From a virus: 35,724 nucleotides of DNA. Every line of letters starts with the position of its first letter. Position 1 is the first letter of the stretch. The notes beneath the pieces were generated by a model that worked only from the letters and a program-made list of their open reading frames with translations, was not told where the DNA came from and made no database searches. Positions 29,331 to 35,724 of the stretch are shown here, piece by piece. The translations under genes were made by a program, and so were the position numbers. The stretch is from IMG/VR virus record IMGVR_UViG_3300027969_000240, positions 1 through 35,724 of that record, one strand, 5' to 3'.

Positions 29331-29380
29331 CCTAGTTAACTTACTTCTTGCATTAAGCAAGAAGTTGTAAGTTGACTAGG
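29331..29380 (+). repeat. 50-bp imperfect palindrome
   Basis: Core ACTTCTTGC-ATTAA-GCAAGAAGT (perfect 9-bp arms, 29343-29365) inside CCTAGTTAACTTAC / GTAAGTTGACTAGG outer arms. On the plus strand five T follow directly, so it could terminate rightward RNA. Confidence 0.75.
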
Positions 29381-29408
29381 TTTTTACCTATTCCTGTGCA
29401 ACTTGCAG

Positions 29409-29484
29409 CATAGGCAACTGCCTATATTTCACCGAGTTGCCTATATTTCTCAAACATAAGTACATAGGCAACTGCCTATATTTC
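29409..29484. repeat. Direct repeats with palindromic TAGGCA-AC-TGCCTA
   Basis: Two 22-bp copies 54 bp apart, with a half-site between them at 29436-29449 (GTTGCCTATATTTC). Operator or iteron candidates. Confidence 0.8.
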
Positions 29485-29509
29485 CCTAGTCAACTTCGCA
29501 AGTTGCCTA

Positions 29510-31582
29510 TCAAACTGATGCCACAAACGGCTCATCTTTGTCACCATCGCGGTAGATCACCCAGCAGTAATTCGCTACATCAGTCTCGTGATACCCGACC
29601 AGCTTCTTGGCAAACATCGCCTTCTTGCCACGGTAAAAGTCACTGTCAATGGACTTGCTATCACCCTTCAGCTTGGCAAATGCCTCTTTCCACTCTGATA
29701 CAGATACCGTCTTGTGGCGCTCCTCACCGACATTTGTCATATGCCCATTCTTATTTAGTGCGTCGTGGATTGCGTCTAAGGCCGCCTGCTGGTTTTCCTG
29801 CAGCTTGCGTGGTTTGGCCTGGCGCTCTACGGCCTGCTGCTGCATCTCCTGATTTAGCGCCTCGTCACTCGCCCTGACCGCCAGGCTGATCTGGGCGTCA
29901 GCAATGCCCAATGCGCTGCCCTTGATCTCCACCTTGACCATCTCAAAGCCTATCTTGACGCCTGTCTCTCCGTCCTTCTGTTTTGACACCGTGAGGATGG
30001 CTGAACCCGCTACGTCACTTGCTGGGTTGGGCGTTGCGTCAACCTTCATAAGTTCTAGCTGGGTGTCCACGGCGCCGAGTAGCGAACTATGCCCCCGCAA
30101 TCCCTTGGTGGCATCCTTCCCGCTGTGATGCAGCACCATCATGGCGCAGCCCAGCATCCTCTGAATCCTTCCAGCGTTGTGGATAAACGCTCCCATGTCC
30201 TCGCTGTTGTTCTCGTTGCCCCCGCCAAACGCCCTGGCTAAAGTGTCGATCTGCACCAGTTCAAACTGGACGCCGGTCTTCTCCATCAGGTCCTTGATCG
30301 AGGCCACCAGCAGATCGAAGTCCTCGGCGCTCGATCTCATGTTGATAGCTGCCCTGATGACGTAGATCTCGGCTCCAGCTTGCGTGCGGTTGTGCATCTT
30401 GCAGGCCTTGATCCTTGCGCCGATGCCGCCAAAGCCTTCCCCACAGATGTAAAGCACCGCACCGGCCGCCTGCACCTCCCGCCCCATCCACGGCCTGCCC
30501 GTTGCCACCGCCTCGGCAATATCCAATGCAACGAATGACTTGTAGCTGCCTGGTGGACCGTATAGGGCGCAGAATGCACGCTTTGGCAGGACGTCTTGGA
30601 TCAGCCACTCCACCGGCTCATCCTCGATGTCATCCCAAGATTCAATCTTGAGCAATTGCCGTGGGACCAAGATGGGTGGCTCTTGTATATCAAAGTTATC
30701 GTGGTCTACGGTAACTTCGGTAGTTTCCCGTGGAACAATCCACTCCGGCGGCTGCACCTGGTCTATGTCGGTGATGACGGGCAGCGCTTTAGCTAACTCT
30801 GCCAACCTGGCCCGATCCCCGCCATCCGCTACCCACTCATAGGCATCATCCCCGAGTTCGGGTAAATTGAAGTCGAGGACTCTGACCGCCTTGGCTACAG
30901 GCAGCAGCGCCTCCACCACCCGCTTTGCGTACTTCCATCCTGGTGCGTCGCAGTCAGGAACCACTATCACTACAGCGCCGACAAAGTATTGGGTGATGTC
31001 ATCAGGCCAGTGGCCTGCACCAGCGTGGCTCGTTGTGGCAATGGCTCCGATGCTGACCAGGGCATCCGCCGCCTTCTCGCCCTCCACCAAGTAGATGGCA
31101 CGTCCAGCCTCCCTGGCGTTGATGAGTTCCGGTAACATATATGGTACTATCCGCGCCCCTGTCATGCTACCCTTGCGGTTCCCCGCGGCATCCACCTTAT
31201 GCAAGCTGTACGTCTTACCTTTTTCAGAGTTCACTTTGAACCGGCGCTTTACAAATAGGGTTTCGCCTTGCTCGTCCTTGTACTCCCACTCGTTCTCCAA
31301 CTGCGGCATCGTCATCAATTCACCTTTGATAAGCGCGAGACTGTACTCCTGGCGCTGGAGCGCTGGCAATAGGTTGCGTTCTCTGACTGCGTCAAATACC
31401 GAGTGCTGGTCGCAGCCGCCGTGACAATGGAATAGGTACTTACCATTGTCTTCCTTGATGGAGAGACTCGGGTTCTTGTCCCCGTTACCGCGCCCGTGAC
31501 CAGCCACAGGGCAACTCGCAAGCCAGTTCCCGTTCACCTTCTTGGCGTTGCCCAGGGCTTTGGCTATTGTTTCAGTGTCCAT
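29510..31582 (-). CDS. Bifunctional primase-helicase (CHC2 - Toprim - RepA/RecA-like)
   Basis: 690 aa from ATG 31582 with CAGGAG 8 nt upstream; a longer frame overlaps the methyltransferase. Order: CHC2-type zinc site (CPVAGH at 24-29; HCHGGC near 53-58), Toprim (YLVEGEKAADAL near 165; VVIVVPDCDAPGWKYA near 205), then an AAA_25/RepA-like ATPase with Walker A GPPGSYKS (about 350) and FELVQIDTLARAFGGG as Walker B. Primes and unwinds DNA at the fork. A fourth TGTGGATAA (30178-30186) lies inside the gene and may be chance. Confidence 0.8.
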   Translation of the reverse strand: MDTETIAKALGNAKKVNGNWLASCPVAGHGRGNGDKNPSLSIKEDNGKYLFHCHGGCDQHSVFDAVRERNLLPALQRQEYSLALIKGELMTMPQLENEWEYKDEQGETLFVKRRFKVNSEKGKTYSLHKVDAAGNRKGSMTGARIVPYMLPELINAREAGRAIYLVEGEKAADALVSIGAIATTSHAGAGHWPDDITQYFVGAVVIVVPDCDAPGWKYAKRVVEALLPVAKAVRVLDFNLPELGDDAYEWVADGGDRARLAELAKALPVITDIDQVQPPEWIVPRETTEVTVDHDNFDIQEPPILVPRQLLKIESWDDIEDEPVEWLIQDVLPKRAFCALYGPPGSYKSFVALDIAEAVATGRPWMGREVQAAGAVLYICGEGFGGIGARIKACKMHNRTQAGAEIYVIRAAINMRSSAEDFDLLVASIKDLMEKTGVQFELVQIDTLARAFGGGNENNSEDMGAFIHNAGRIQRMLGCAMMVLHHSGKDATKGLRGHSSLLGAVDTQLELMKVDATPNPASDVAGSAILTVSKQKDGETGVKIGFEMVKVEIKGSALGIADAQISLAVRASDEALNQEMQQQAVERQAKPRKLQENQQAALDAIHDALNKNGHMTNVGEERHKTVSVSEWKEAFAKLKGDSKSIDSDFYRGKKAMFAKKLVGYHETDVANYCWVIYRDGDKDEPFVASV

Positions 31583-32288
31583 TGTTAGACTCCTGCTGCT
31601 GAGAGAATTCGCCAAGCGGTTGCGGCGCACAATGGGACTTGTCCATTTCCAATGGCTTTAAGTCTGTCCACCCTAGCGGCCACCCCATCAGCCATTCGTA
31701 CAGGTTCGGGTTGATTGAATGAGGTATCCAGGTTCCATTCTCTTTTGCTATGCGCCTTCCATTTGCCCCGCCTGCATTGCCGCCGCCTTCTGAGGCTTTG
31801 GGAGTTGGCCACAATCCAGATTCTGTCCCTCTGATGGTTTGCTCCAACGTCCGCTGCTCCCAGCACTCCCCATCTCGCATCAAACCCCATTGAGGCCAGG
31901 TCTCCGAGAACTCGTCCAAGCCCCCGAGAAGTGAGCATTGGGCTGTTCTCCACAAACACGAATCGGGGTCGTACCTCGCGAATGATGCGTGCCATTTCTC
32001 CCCACATTCCGCTGCCTTCTCCGTCGATCCCTGCGCCCTTACCCGCTGCGCTAATGTCTTGGCATGGAAAACCTCCCGATACAACGTCAACAATTCCTCG
32101 CCACTGGTTTCCGTCAAAGGTTTGTACGTCATCCCATATCGGGAAAGGCGGGAGAAGTCCATCATTTTGTCGGGCGCACAATACGCTTGCGGGGTAGGGT
32201 TCCCACTCAACGGCGCAGACTGTGCGCCATCCAAGGAGTTTTCCTCCGAGTATTCCTCCACCAGCGCCTGCGAATAAAGCCAGCTCAT
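31572..32288 (-). CDS. Overprinted ORF inside the C5-methyltransferase gene (LWPTP / EWLMGWPxGW protein)
   Basis: 238 codons open in another frame of the same strand, starting at ATG 32288, only 4 nt after the methyltransferase ATG, and ending inside the first codons of the primase gene. The predicted protein has CGEKWHASFARYDPDSCLW (95-113), LDEFSETWPQWGLMRDGECW (124-143), ESGLWPTPKASEGG (156-169) and EWLMGWPLGWTDLKPLEMDK (198-217). I recall these motifs from stand-alone phage proteins annotated near DNA methylases. Both readings of the same DNA are therefore motif-bearing: either real dual coding, or a widespread family of alternate-frame annotations. Not settled. Confidence 0.45.
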   Translation of the reverse strand: MSWLYSQALVEEYSEENSLDGAQSAPLSGNPTPQAYCAPDKMMDFSRLSRYGMTYKPLTETSGEELLTLYREVFHAKTLAQRVRAQGSTEKAAECGEKWHASFARYDPDSCLWRTAQCSLLGGLDEFSETWPQWGLMRDGECWEQRTLEQTIRGTESGLWPTPKASEGGGNAGGANGRRIAKENGTWIPHSINPNLYEWLMGWPLGWTDLKPLEMDKSHCAPQPLGEFSQQQESNNGH

Positions 32289-32292
32289 TCAT
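31585..32292 (-). CDS. DNA (cytosine-5) methyltransferase
   Basis: 235 aa, compact. Motif I LFAGAGGGILGG (6-17), catalytic motif IV GGFPCQDIS with C77, motif VI VENSPML (E115), motif VIII QRDRIWIVA (about 154-162), a short target-recognition segment, and motifs IX/X with RLKAIGNGQVP (210-220). All catalytic motifs are intact. It probably methylates phage DNA against host restriction. A second long ORF overlaps it completely (31572-32288). A terminator lies just upstream at 32319-32350, so expression needs read-through or its own promoter. Confidence 0.85.
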   Translation of the reverse strand: MNELALFAGAGGGILGGKLLGWRTVCAVEWEPYPASVLCARQNDGLLPPFPIWDDVQTFDGNQWRGIVDVVSGGFPCQDISAAGKGAGIDGEGSGMWGEMARIIREVRPRFVFVENSPMLTSRGLGRVLGDLASMGFDARWGVLGAADVGANHQRDRIWIVANSQSLRRRRQCRRGKWKAHSKREWNLDTSFNQPEPVRMADGVAARVDRLKAIGNGQVPLCAATAWRILSAAGV

Positions 32293-32318
32293 ATTCTCAC
32301 TTTCATTATTTTTAGAGG

Positions 32319-32350
32319 AAAAAAAAGCCGGTGGAGATCAACCCACCGGC
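32319..32350 (-). terminator. Intrinsic terminator after the SSB-like gene
   Basis: On the minus strand GCCGGTGG and CCACCGGC form a perfect 8-bp stem with an 8-nt loop, followed by eight T. It lies between the SSB-like stop and the methyltransferase start. Confidence 0.85.
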
Positions 32351-32364
32351 CACCAGACTACTGG

Positions 32365-32940
32365 TTAGAAAAACTCTTCATCGTCCATCACGGGTGCAGG
32401 CGCTGGCTTGGCCTTGCGTACAGGCGCTGGTGCTGGCTCTGGCTCAAACTCGTCAGCGCCGTCGGAATTCATGCCTGCGGGACGCGTTACCCACGACACC
32501 AGCTTGAAGTTTGGCACTCGCGTGTTGCCCTTGCCAACCTTCTCGGCGGTAGAGTTAACGTACTCAATAACCGGCAACTTGCCGACGTTATCGCCTGCAG
32601 CTTTGTCGGCCTCGTTGTAGATCTTCTCGAAACCCTTGCAGACTCCATAAGAATTAGCCGACCAATCGACAAGGCCGAGTTCCTTCGAGTACAAGGTCAC
32701 TACAAACCCGCGCTTGTAGCCCTCCCCAGGTGATTGGCTCTTAGCGCCCAGCACCTCATCAGGCTGCCAATCGCGTACACCGGCGCCAATCATCAGCCAG
32801 CCGGTCTGCACCGAGTCCAAGTCCATGACCACTTTCTTGAGTTGGATTTCCTCACCGTCGCGGTTAGTCCAAGCGTTAGCCTGTGGTGCAAAGCGGATGT
32901 AAGAGTTACCCGATCCATTGTTGTTTGAAAGATTCAGCAT
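32365..32940 (-). CDS. SSB-like ssDNA-binding protein
   Basis: 191 aa. The core (SYIRFAPQANAWTNRDGEEI; VVMDLDSVQTGWLMIGAGV; KRGFVVTLYSKELG) looks like the OB-type phage ssDNA-binding family, and the tail is Pro/Ala-linked and acidic, ending MDDEEFF with aromatic residues as in SSB and T7 gp2.5. The tail would recruit replication partners. AGGAAACTG precedes the ATG. A strong terminator follows. Confidence 0.65.
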   Translation of the reverse strand: MLNLSNNNGSGNSYIRFAPQANAWTNRDGEEIQLKKVVMDLDSVQTGWLMIGAGVRDWQPDEVLGAKSQSPGEGYKRGFVVTLYSKELGLVDWSANSYGVCKGFEKIYNEADKAAGDNVGKLPVIEYVNSTAEKVGKGNTRVPNFKLVSWVTRPAGMNSDGADEFEPEPAPAPVRKAKPAPAPVMDDEEFF

Positions 32941-32974
32941 TTCAGTTTCCTAAGTTGCGTGCGTTAGCACAAAG

Positions 32975-34030
32975 TTAGATGTCGGAGGATTCCAACATCT
33001 TTGCCAGAGTCAGTCCAGAGGACACTTTCTCTGTCAAATCGTTGAGCAGATGCCGGTCATCTTTGCTCAGTAATTTCTCAGCTTGCGCTGGCGTGATTGG
33101 CTCGCTCTTGTACAGCTTGGCGGTTTCAATCGGCAAGTCGCTGATGTCGATGTCTGGCTTCCACTTGCGGATAGCACGTTTTGGAACCAGGTTCCAACCT
33201 GGCACTGCCGCGCCATCCTCCAGGCGCTTGGTCGCCACCTTCTTCAGTTCCTCGTAGAACGCCTCCACCAGTTCGCCCTGCTCCAACCAGGTGGCGATCT
33301 CGCTCTCGCTAAGTTCCTTGGTAGGCGCCAATGGCAACTCGTAAGCCTTCTCCCGCAACGCAGGACAGATTAACTTCGCAGGGCAATACTTGCAGGCATC
33401 GCGTGACGGGGTAGGGTAGGCGTTCATCGTAACGATCTCGTCGATCGCCTTCAATAACTCGCTATTGCGCCACTCGTGCAGTTCGGCCAGCGTCATCTCG
33501 TGAGTGCGGTTCGCTCCAACCTGGGGCTGGACGATCGTTAGGCGAACCGTGTTGAAGTCACCCAACTCACGCATCATAGCGAGAGCATAGATCTTCAGTT
33601 GCGGAGAGTCAGCGTCAATGTAGTTGCGGCCAGTCTTCAGATCCACGATCTCAATGATGGAGTCTTTGACGCTGTAGCCGACAACGTCGCACGTCCCAGC
33701 CAAAGAAATCTGCATGGTGTTTAGCACTGTCCCATGCTGCTCCACCAGCACCCGCCCCAGTTCAGTCTCCAGGCGCTTGATAGTGTCCAGGTGCAGCTGC
33801 GCGAACTCAGCGTTCTGCTCAGTGATGCGAATACCCTCCACCAGCTTATCAATGTAGTTCTTCGGGTCATCATCAGTCTGCCAGCACGTCTCGGCCAGCG
33901 CGTGGATGGCAGTGCCAATCTGCGCAGCTTCACCACTAGGCGAGTCAGGAATGCCGACACTCAGGTGGACACTTGCGGGGCAAGCCATCCAGCGTGACGC
34001 TGCGCTTGGCCTTAGTTTGATCCGTTCCAT
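32975..34030 (-). CDS. Cas4/RecB-like PD-(D/E)XK nuclease (DUF2800)
   Basis: 351 aa. Order: SAASRWMACPAS near 10, GTAIHALAE (39-47), GTCDVVGYS (about 112), IEIVDLKTGRNYIDADSPQL (motif with D and K, about 126-145), QLKIYALAMM, and a C-terminal CKYCPAKLICPA cysteine cluster that with the N-terminal Cys could hold an Fe-S centre. It probably acts in phage recombination or end processing with the SSB-like and RuvC-like proteins. Overlaps the upstream gene by 19 nt. Confidence 0.75.
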   Translation of the reverse strand: MERIKLRPSAASRWMACPASVHLSVGIPDSPSGEAAQIGTAIHALAETCWQTDDDPKNYIDKLVEGIRITEQNAEFAQLHLDTIKRLETELGRVLVEQHGTVLNTMQISLAGTCDVVGYSVKDSIIEIVDLKTGRNYIDADSPQLKIYALAMMRELGDFNTVRLTIVQPQVGANRTHEMTLAELHEWRNSELLKAIDEIVTMNAYPTPSRDACKYCPAKLICPALREKAYELPLAPTKELSESEIATWLEQGELVEAFYEELKKVATKRLEDGAAVPGWNLVPKRAIRKWKPDIDISDLPIETAKLYKSEPITPAQAEKLLSKDDRHLLNDLTEKVSSGLTLAKMLESSDI

Positions 34031-34233
34031 TTTTCTCTCTCTCTTTCCAATTCATTGTTGATGATGATGTATGCCTGTTGCCTGACTTCGTTGGTAACCG
34101 AGTGACCCAGGTCATCAGGGTCCAGCAGGCGCTTTAGCAGGACAGTCTTGTCGCGTGATGATTCGCGCTCCTTCTCCAACTGAGTACCCAGCCAGATGAT
34201 GTGTTCGCGCATGGTGCGTAGTTGGTCAAGCAT
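34012..34233 (-). CDS. 73-aa coiled-coil protein
   Basis: ATG 34233 sits in a TGATG overlap with the methyltransferase stop. MLDQLRTMREHIIWLGTQLE then ESSRDKTVLLKRLLDPDD and NELEREREKW. Almost entirely helical and charged. No recognised family. May associate with the neighbouring nuclease. Confidence 0.55.
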   Translation of the reverse strand: MLDQLRTMREHIIWLGTQLEKERESSRDKTVLLKRLLDPDDLGHSVTNEVRQQAYIIINNELEREREKWNGSN

Positions 34234-34967
34234 CACAAAAGGCTTTCCTGTGTTTGCGTTTCCATATCAACCTCAAACAATTTACCTTGTGCGACTTCTC
34301 GTTCAATACGTTTGCAGGCAATGTCAAAGTATTTAGGTTCACGCTCTATGCCGATAAAAGATTGCCCCAATTGGATTGCACCTAATCCTGTTGTTCCACT
34401 TCCCATAAATGGGTCTAAAACAGTTGCATTCGGTGGAACCCATTGACTTAAAACATGACTCACTTGATCCAATGGTCTGGGGCATGGATGGCCTCTCTCT
34501 AAATTTGATGCTTGCCCTACAACTGGTGCAGTATTGGCAACATGAAAATCCCTAGTCGCAGTGCCTGCGCTCCACGGCTTACCACCATCAACCCACCAAA
34601 CGATTACCGGATCAAATGACCATTGCATTGCCGTTGGGCGCATCTGTACAAAATTCTTTGCGGCAACAAATAGCCGCCAATCTCGTGGGAACCGTTTAGA
34701 AAATTGGTGCATATGAGTGCCTGACTGCCATATAAATATCGGAGCACCTGGCACGCACTTTTTTTCGCACTGCTCAATAATTCCCATCAGCCAAGTATCG
34801 TAACCACCCTCATATGCCTCTGGACGATCATCGTGGTTTTCATATTTGAACCCAACACCATAAGGCGGGTCAGTAATCACAGCATCCACCTTGCCAAGCG
34901 TTGGCAAAATGTCCATGCAGTCGCCGCAGTACAGCGTTGCGTTTCCAATTTTTACAGGGTCAAGCAT
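34233..34967 (-). CDS. DNA N4-cytosine/N6-adenine methyltransferase (beta type)
   Basis: 244 aa. Catalytic motif DPPYG (33-37) comes first and the SAM-binding DPFMGSGTTGLGA (about 186-198) last, the order of beta-class enzymes. DPPY with FxGxG fits adenine (N6) or cytosine (N4); which one cannot be told here. With the C5 enzyme it makes two DNA methyltransferases, suggesting layered anti-restriction protection. Overlaps the resolvase gene by 8 nt. Confidence 0.85.
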   Translation of the reverse strand: MLDPVKIGNATLYCGDCMDILPTLGKVDAVITDPPYGVGFKYENHDDRPEAYEGGYDTWLMGIIEQCEKKCVPGAPIFIWQSGTHMHQFSKRFPRDWRLFVAAKNFVQMRPTAMQWSFDPVIVWWVDGGKPWSAGTATRDFHVANTAPVVGQASNLERGHPCPRPLDQVSHVLSQWVPPNATVLDPFMGSGTTGLGAIQLGQSFIGIEREPKYFDIACKRIEREVAQGKLFEVDMETQTQESLL

Positions 34968-35433
34968 TTTTCGTTATGTACCAGTAGGCAATCAAGCAGG
35001 CATCTGCGCGGCCATCGTCCTTGGCACGCTTGAACAGATCGGCTTTGACAGGGAACAGTTCCATCGCACGCATACGGCTGGCATCCTTACCCGCAGCGCG
35101 GCCAACAGCCTTCGTCCAGGTCTGCGGAGTTACGTAGGTATGTGGCATACGCAACGCGGCCACAACGCCCTCTATGATGCCTGCGCTGCGGCCAAAGTTA
35201 AACATGGAACTCACGCCCTGGCCTGGCATAGCGCCTACCTTCTCGATCACAACGTGAGCATTAGAAAATACCGTTAAATAATTGCAAAGGCTCACCGCGC
35301 TGATGTGGCGTTTCTTTGTCTTGCCTGAGTCCACCTCCAGCGTAGGCATATCGATGACGTTGACCAGCTTTCCACCCTCGAATAAGCAAATGGCTCCGCT
35401 GATGCCTGGGTCGATGCCGATGACGAAACTCAT
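34960..35433 (-). CDS. RuvC-like Holliday junction resolvase
   Basis: 157 aa from ATG 35433, which overlaps the HTH stop (ATGA) and has AAGGAG upstream. Acidic catalytic residues of the RNase H fold: FVIGIDPGISGAI (D8), VVIEKVGAMPGQG (Glu near 63) and DDGRADACLIAYW (Asp near 145). Resolves recombination or replication junctions before packaging. In copy 1 of the HTH locus a TGT-like gene takes this position. Confidence 0.75.
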   Translation of the reverse strand: MSFVIGIDPGISGAICLFEGGKLVNVIDMPTLEVDSGKTKKRHISAVSLCNYLTVFSNAHVVIEKVGAMPGQGVSSMFNFGRSAGIIEGVVAALRMPHTYVTPQTWTKAVGRAAGKDASRMRAMELFPVKADLFKRAKDDGRADACLIAYWYITKNA

Positions 35434-35660
35434 TGCTGGCTCTCCTTCTGCAACGCCAGCAGCCTGACTTCCACCAGGGCATCGCAAGCCTCTTGCAGAT
35501 TGATGACTGCCGAGTACAGTGGAACGACCTTGCCGGTAGACCAGCGGCTCACCTGGGCCTTGTCAATGCCTGCGGCGTAAGCGACATCAGACAAAGTGAA
35601 ACCGGACCGTTCCGCTTTCTCGCGGATAGCTCTGATTGCTTGTTGTGTAGTGGATTCCAT
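35430..35660 (-). CDS. Small XRE/Cro-like HTH regulator, copy 2
   Basis: 76 aa, same start logic as copy 1 (AAGGAGATGAT). Only three residues differ from the copy at 478-708. It is coupled to the RuvC-like gene rather than the TGT-like gene. The upstream 64 bases visible here are identical to those upstream of copy 1 up to the window edge. Likely the same regulator seen at the other end of a circular or circularly permuted map. Confidence 0.8.
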   Translation of the reverse strand: MESTTQQAIRAIREKAERSGFTLSDVAYAAGIDKAQVSRWSTGKVVPLYSAVINLQEACDALVEVRLLALQKESQQ

Positions 35661-35724
35661 GATTAGATTATCATCTCCTTGTTGACGCATTCTACACCGA
35701 AATGTCTAGGTATTTTCCCTACCC
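35433..35724 (+). repeat. Repeat of 481-772 (about 92% identical)
   Basis: Offset 34952. About 22 mismatches, all in the first 169 bases; the last 123 (35602-35724 versus 650-772) are identical. Too diverged for a direct terminal repeat, but right for the overlap of a circular contig built from close variants. Confidence 0.85.

Larger units (their letters stand above)
29284..29509. promoter_or_regulatory. Iteron and palindrome control region
   Basis: Two exact 22-bp copies starting CATAGGCAACTGCCTATA (29409-29430, 29463-29484), each an internal palindrome TAGGCA-AC-TGCCTA. Additional GTTGCCTAT sites are at 29436 and 29502. CTAGTCAACTT occurs at 29292 and 29486, inverted at 29369-29379, and as a variant at 29332. 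A long palindrome spans 29331-29380. The region separates replication genes from the packaging operon. Confidence 0.65.

Noticed and set aside
29331-29385. Palindrome plus T5 as a terminator
   Set aside because: The T-run follows on the plus strand, where no gene is transcribed into it; kept as an operator/iteron element instead.
30178-30186. Fourth DnaA-box match TGTGGATAA
   Set aside because: Single isolated match within the primase-helicase gene, 2 kb from the cluster; probably chance.
1-35724. Direct terminal repeats of a linear T7-type genome
   Set aside because: The end repeat is only about 92% identical and lies 480 bases inside the left end, so it is not an exact terminal redundancy.
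1-35724. tRNA genes, CRISPR arrays, insertion sequences, integrase or attachment sites
   Set aside because: None could be supported on reading both strands; no tyrosine or serine recombinase motif was found.

Overview
This window looks like most or all of a small (about 35 kb) tailed-phage genome of the short-tailed, podovirus type. It has a P22-type portal, an SU10/DUF5309-type major capsid protein, a scaffold, a tail adaptor and a P22 gp10-like tail hub. Large Gly/Ala-rich virion proteins follow, and no tape measure, sheath or long-tail genes are visible. Small early proteins carrying a QPAQEP motif, typical of Burkholderiales phages and prophages, and a GC content a little above 50% suggest a (probably freshwater) betaproteobacterial host. 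That host call is inference. No integrase, tRNA, CRISPR array or insertion sequence was found.

Layout. (1) 1-738, leftward: a truncated TGT/DpdA-like gene and a small HTH regulator. (2) 739-849: a divergent control region. (3) 850-3130 and 4366-4554, rightward: tightly overlapping small early genes, including three tiny membrane proteins, a zinc ribbon and a winged-helix protein, interrupted at 3115-4314 by an AT-rich, oppositely oriented glycosyltransferase cargo gene. (4) 29.3 to 4.5 kb, leftward: the late module. In transcription order it holds a 215-aa unknown, TerS, a DnaA-box region, TerL, small basic proteins, a glycosyltransferase and methyltransferase pair, portal, scaffold, capsid, a second glycosyltransferase, adaptor, tail fibre and assembly proteins, a lysis cassette (coiled-coil membrane protein, frameshifted membrane protein, holin, M15 endolysin), C1q-like protein, tail hub and ejection-type proteins. 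(5) 35.66 to 29.5 kb, leftward: HTH regulator copy 2, RuvC-like resolvase, an N4/N6 DNA methyltransferase, a Cas4/RecB-type nuclease, an SSB-like protein, a terminator, a C5-cytosine methyltransferase and a primase-helicase. No DNA polymerase is encoded, so host polymerase is probably used.

The last 292 bases (35433-35724) match 481-772 at about 92%, with the final 123 bases identical. Joining them would give a circle of about 34.95 kb with one divergent promoter region driving early genes one way and replication plus late genes the other. Bases 1-477 would then be an alternative branch downstream of the HTH gene.

The most interesting signals are: (a) a 238-codon ORF fully overprinted on the C5-methyltransferase gene; (b) a 100-nt nested inverted repeat just downstream of terL; (c) a perfectly phased A AAA AAG slippery heptamer linking two halves of a membrane-protein gene; (d) three perfect DnaA boxes around the 3' end of terS; (e) an iteron/palindrome region at 29.28-29.51 kb; (f) the cargo insertion that left a second copy of the 3' end of the gene it entered.
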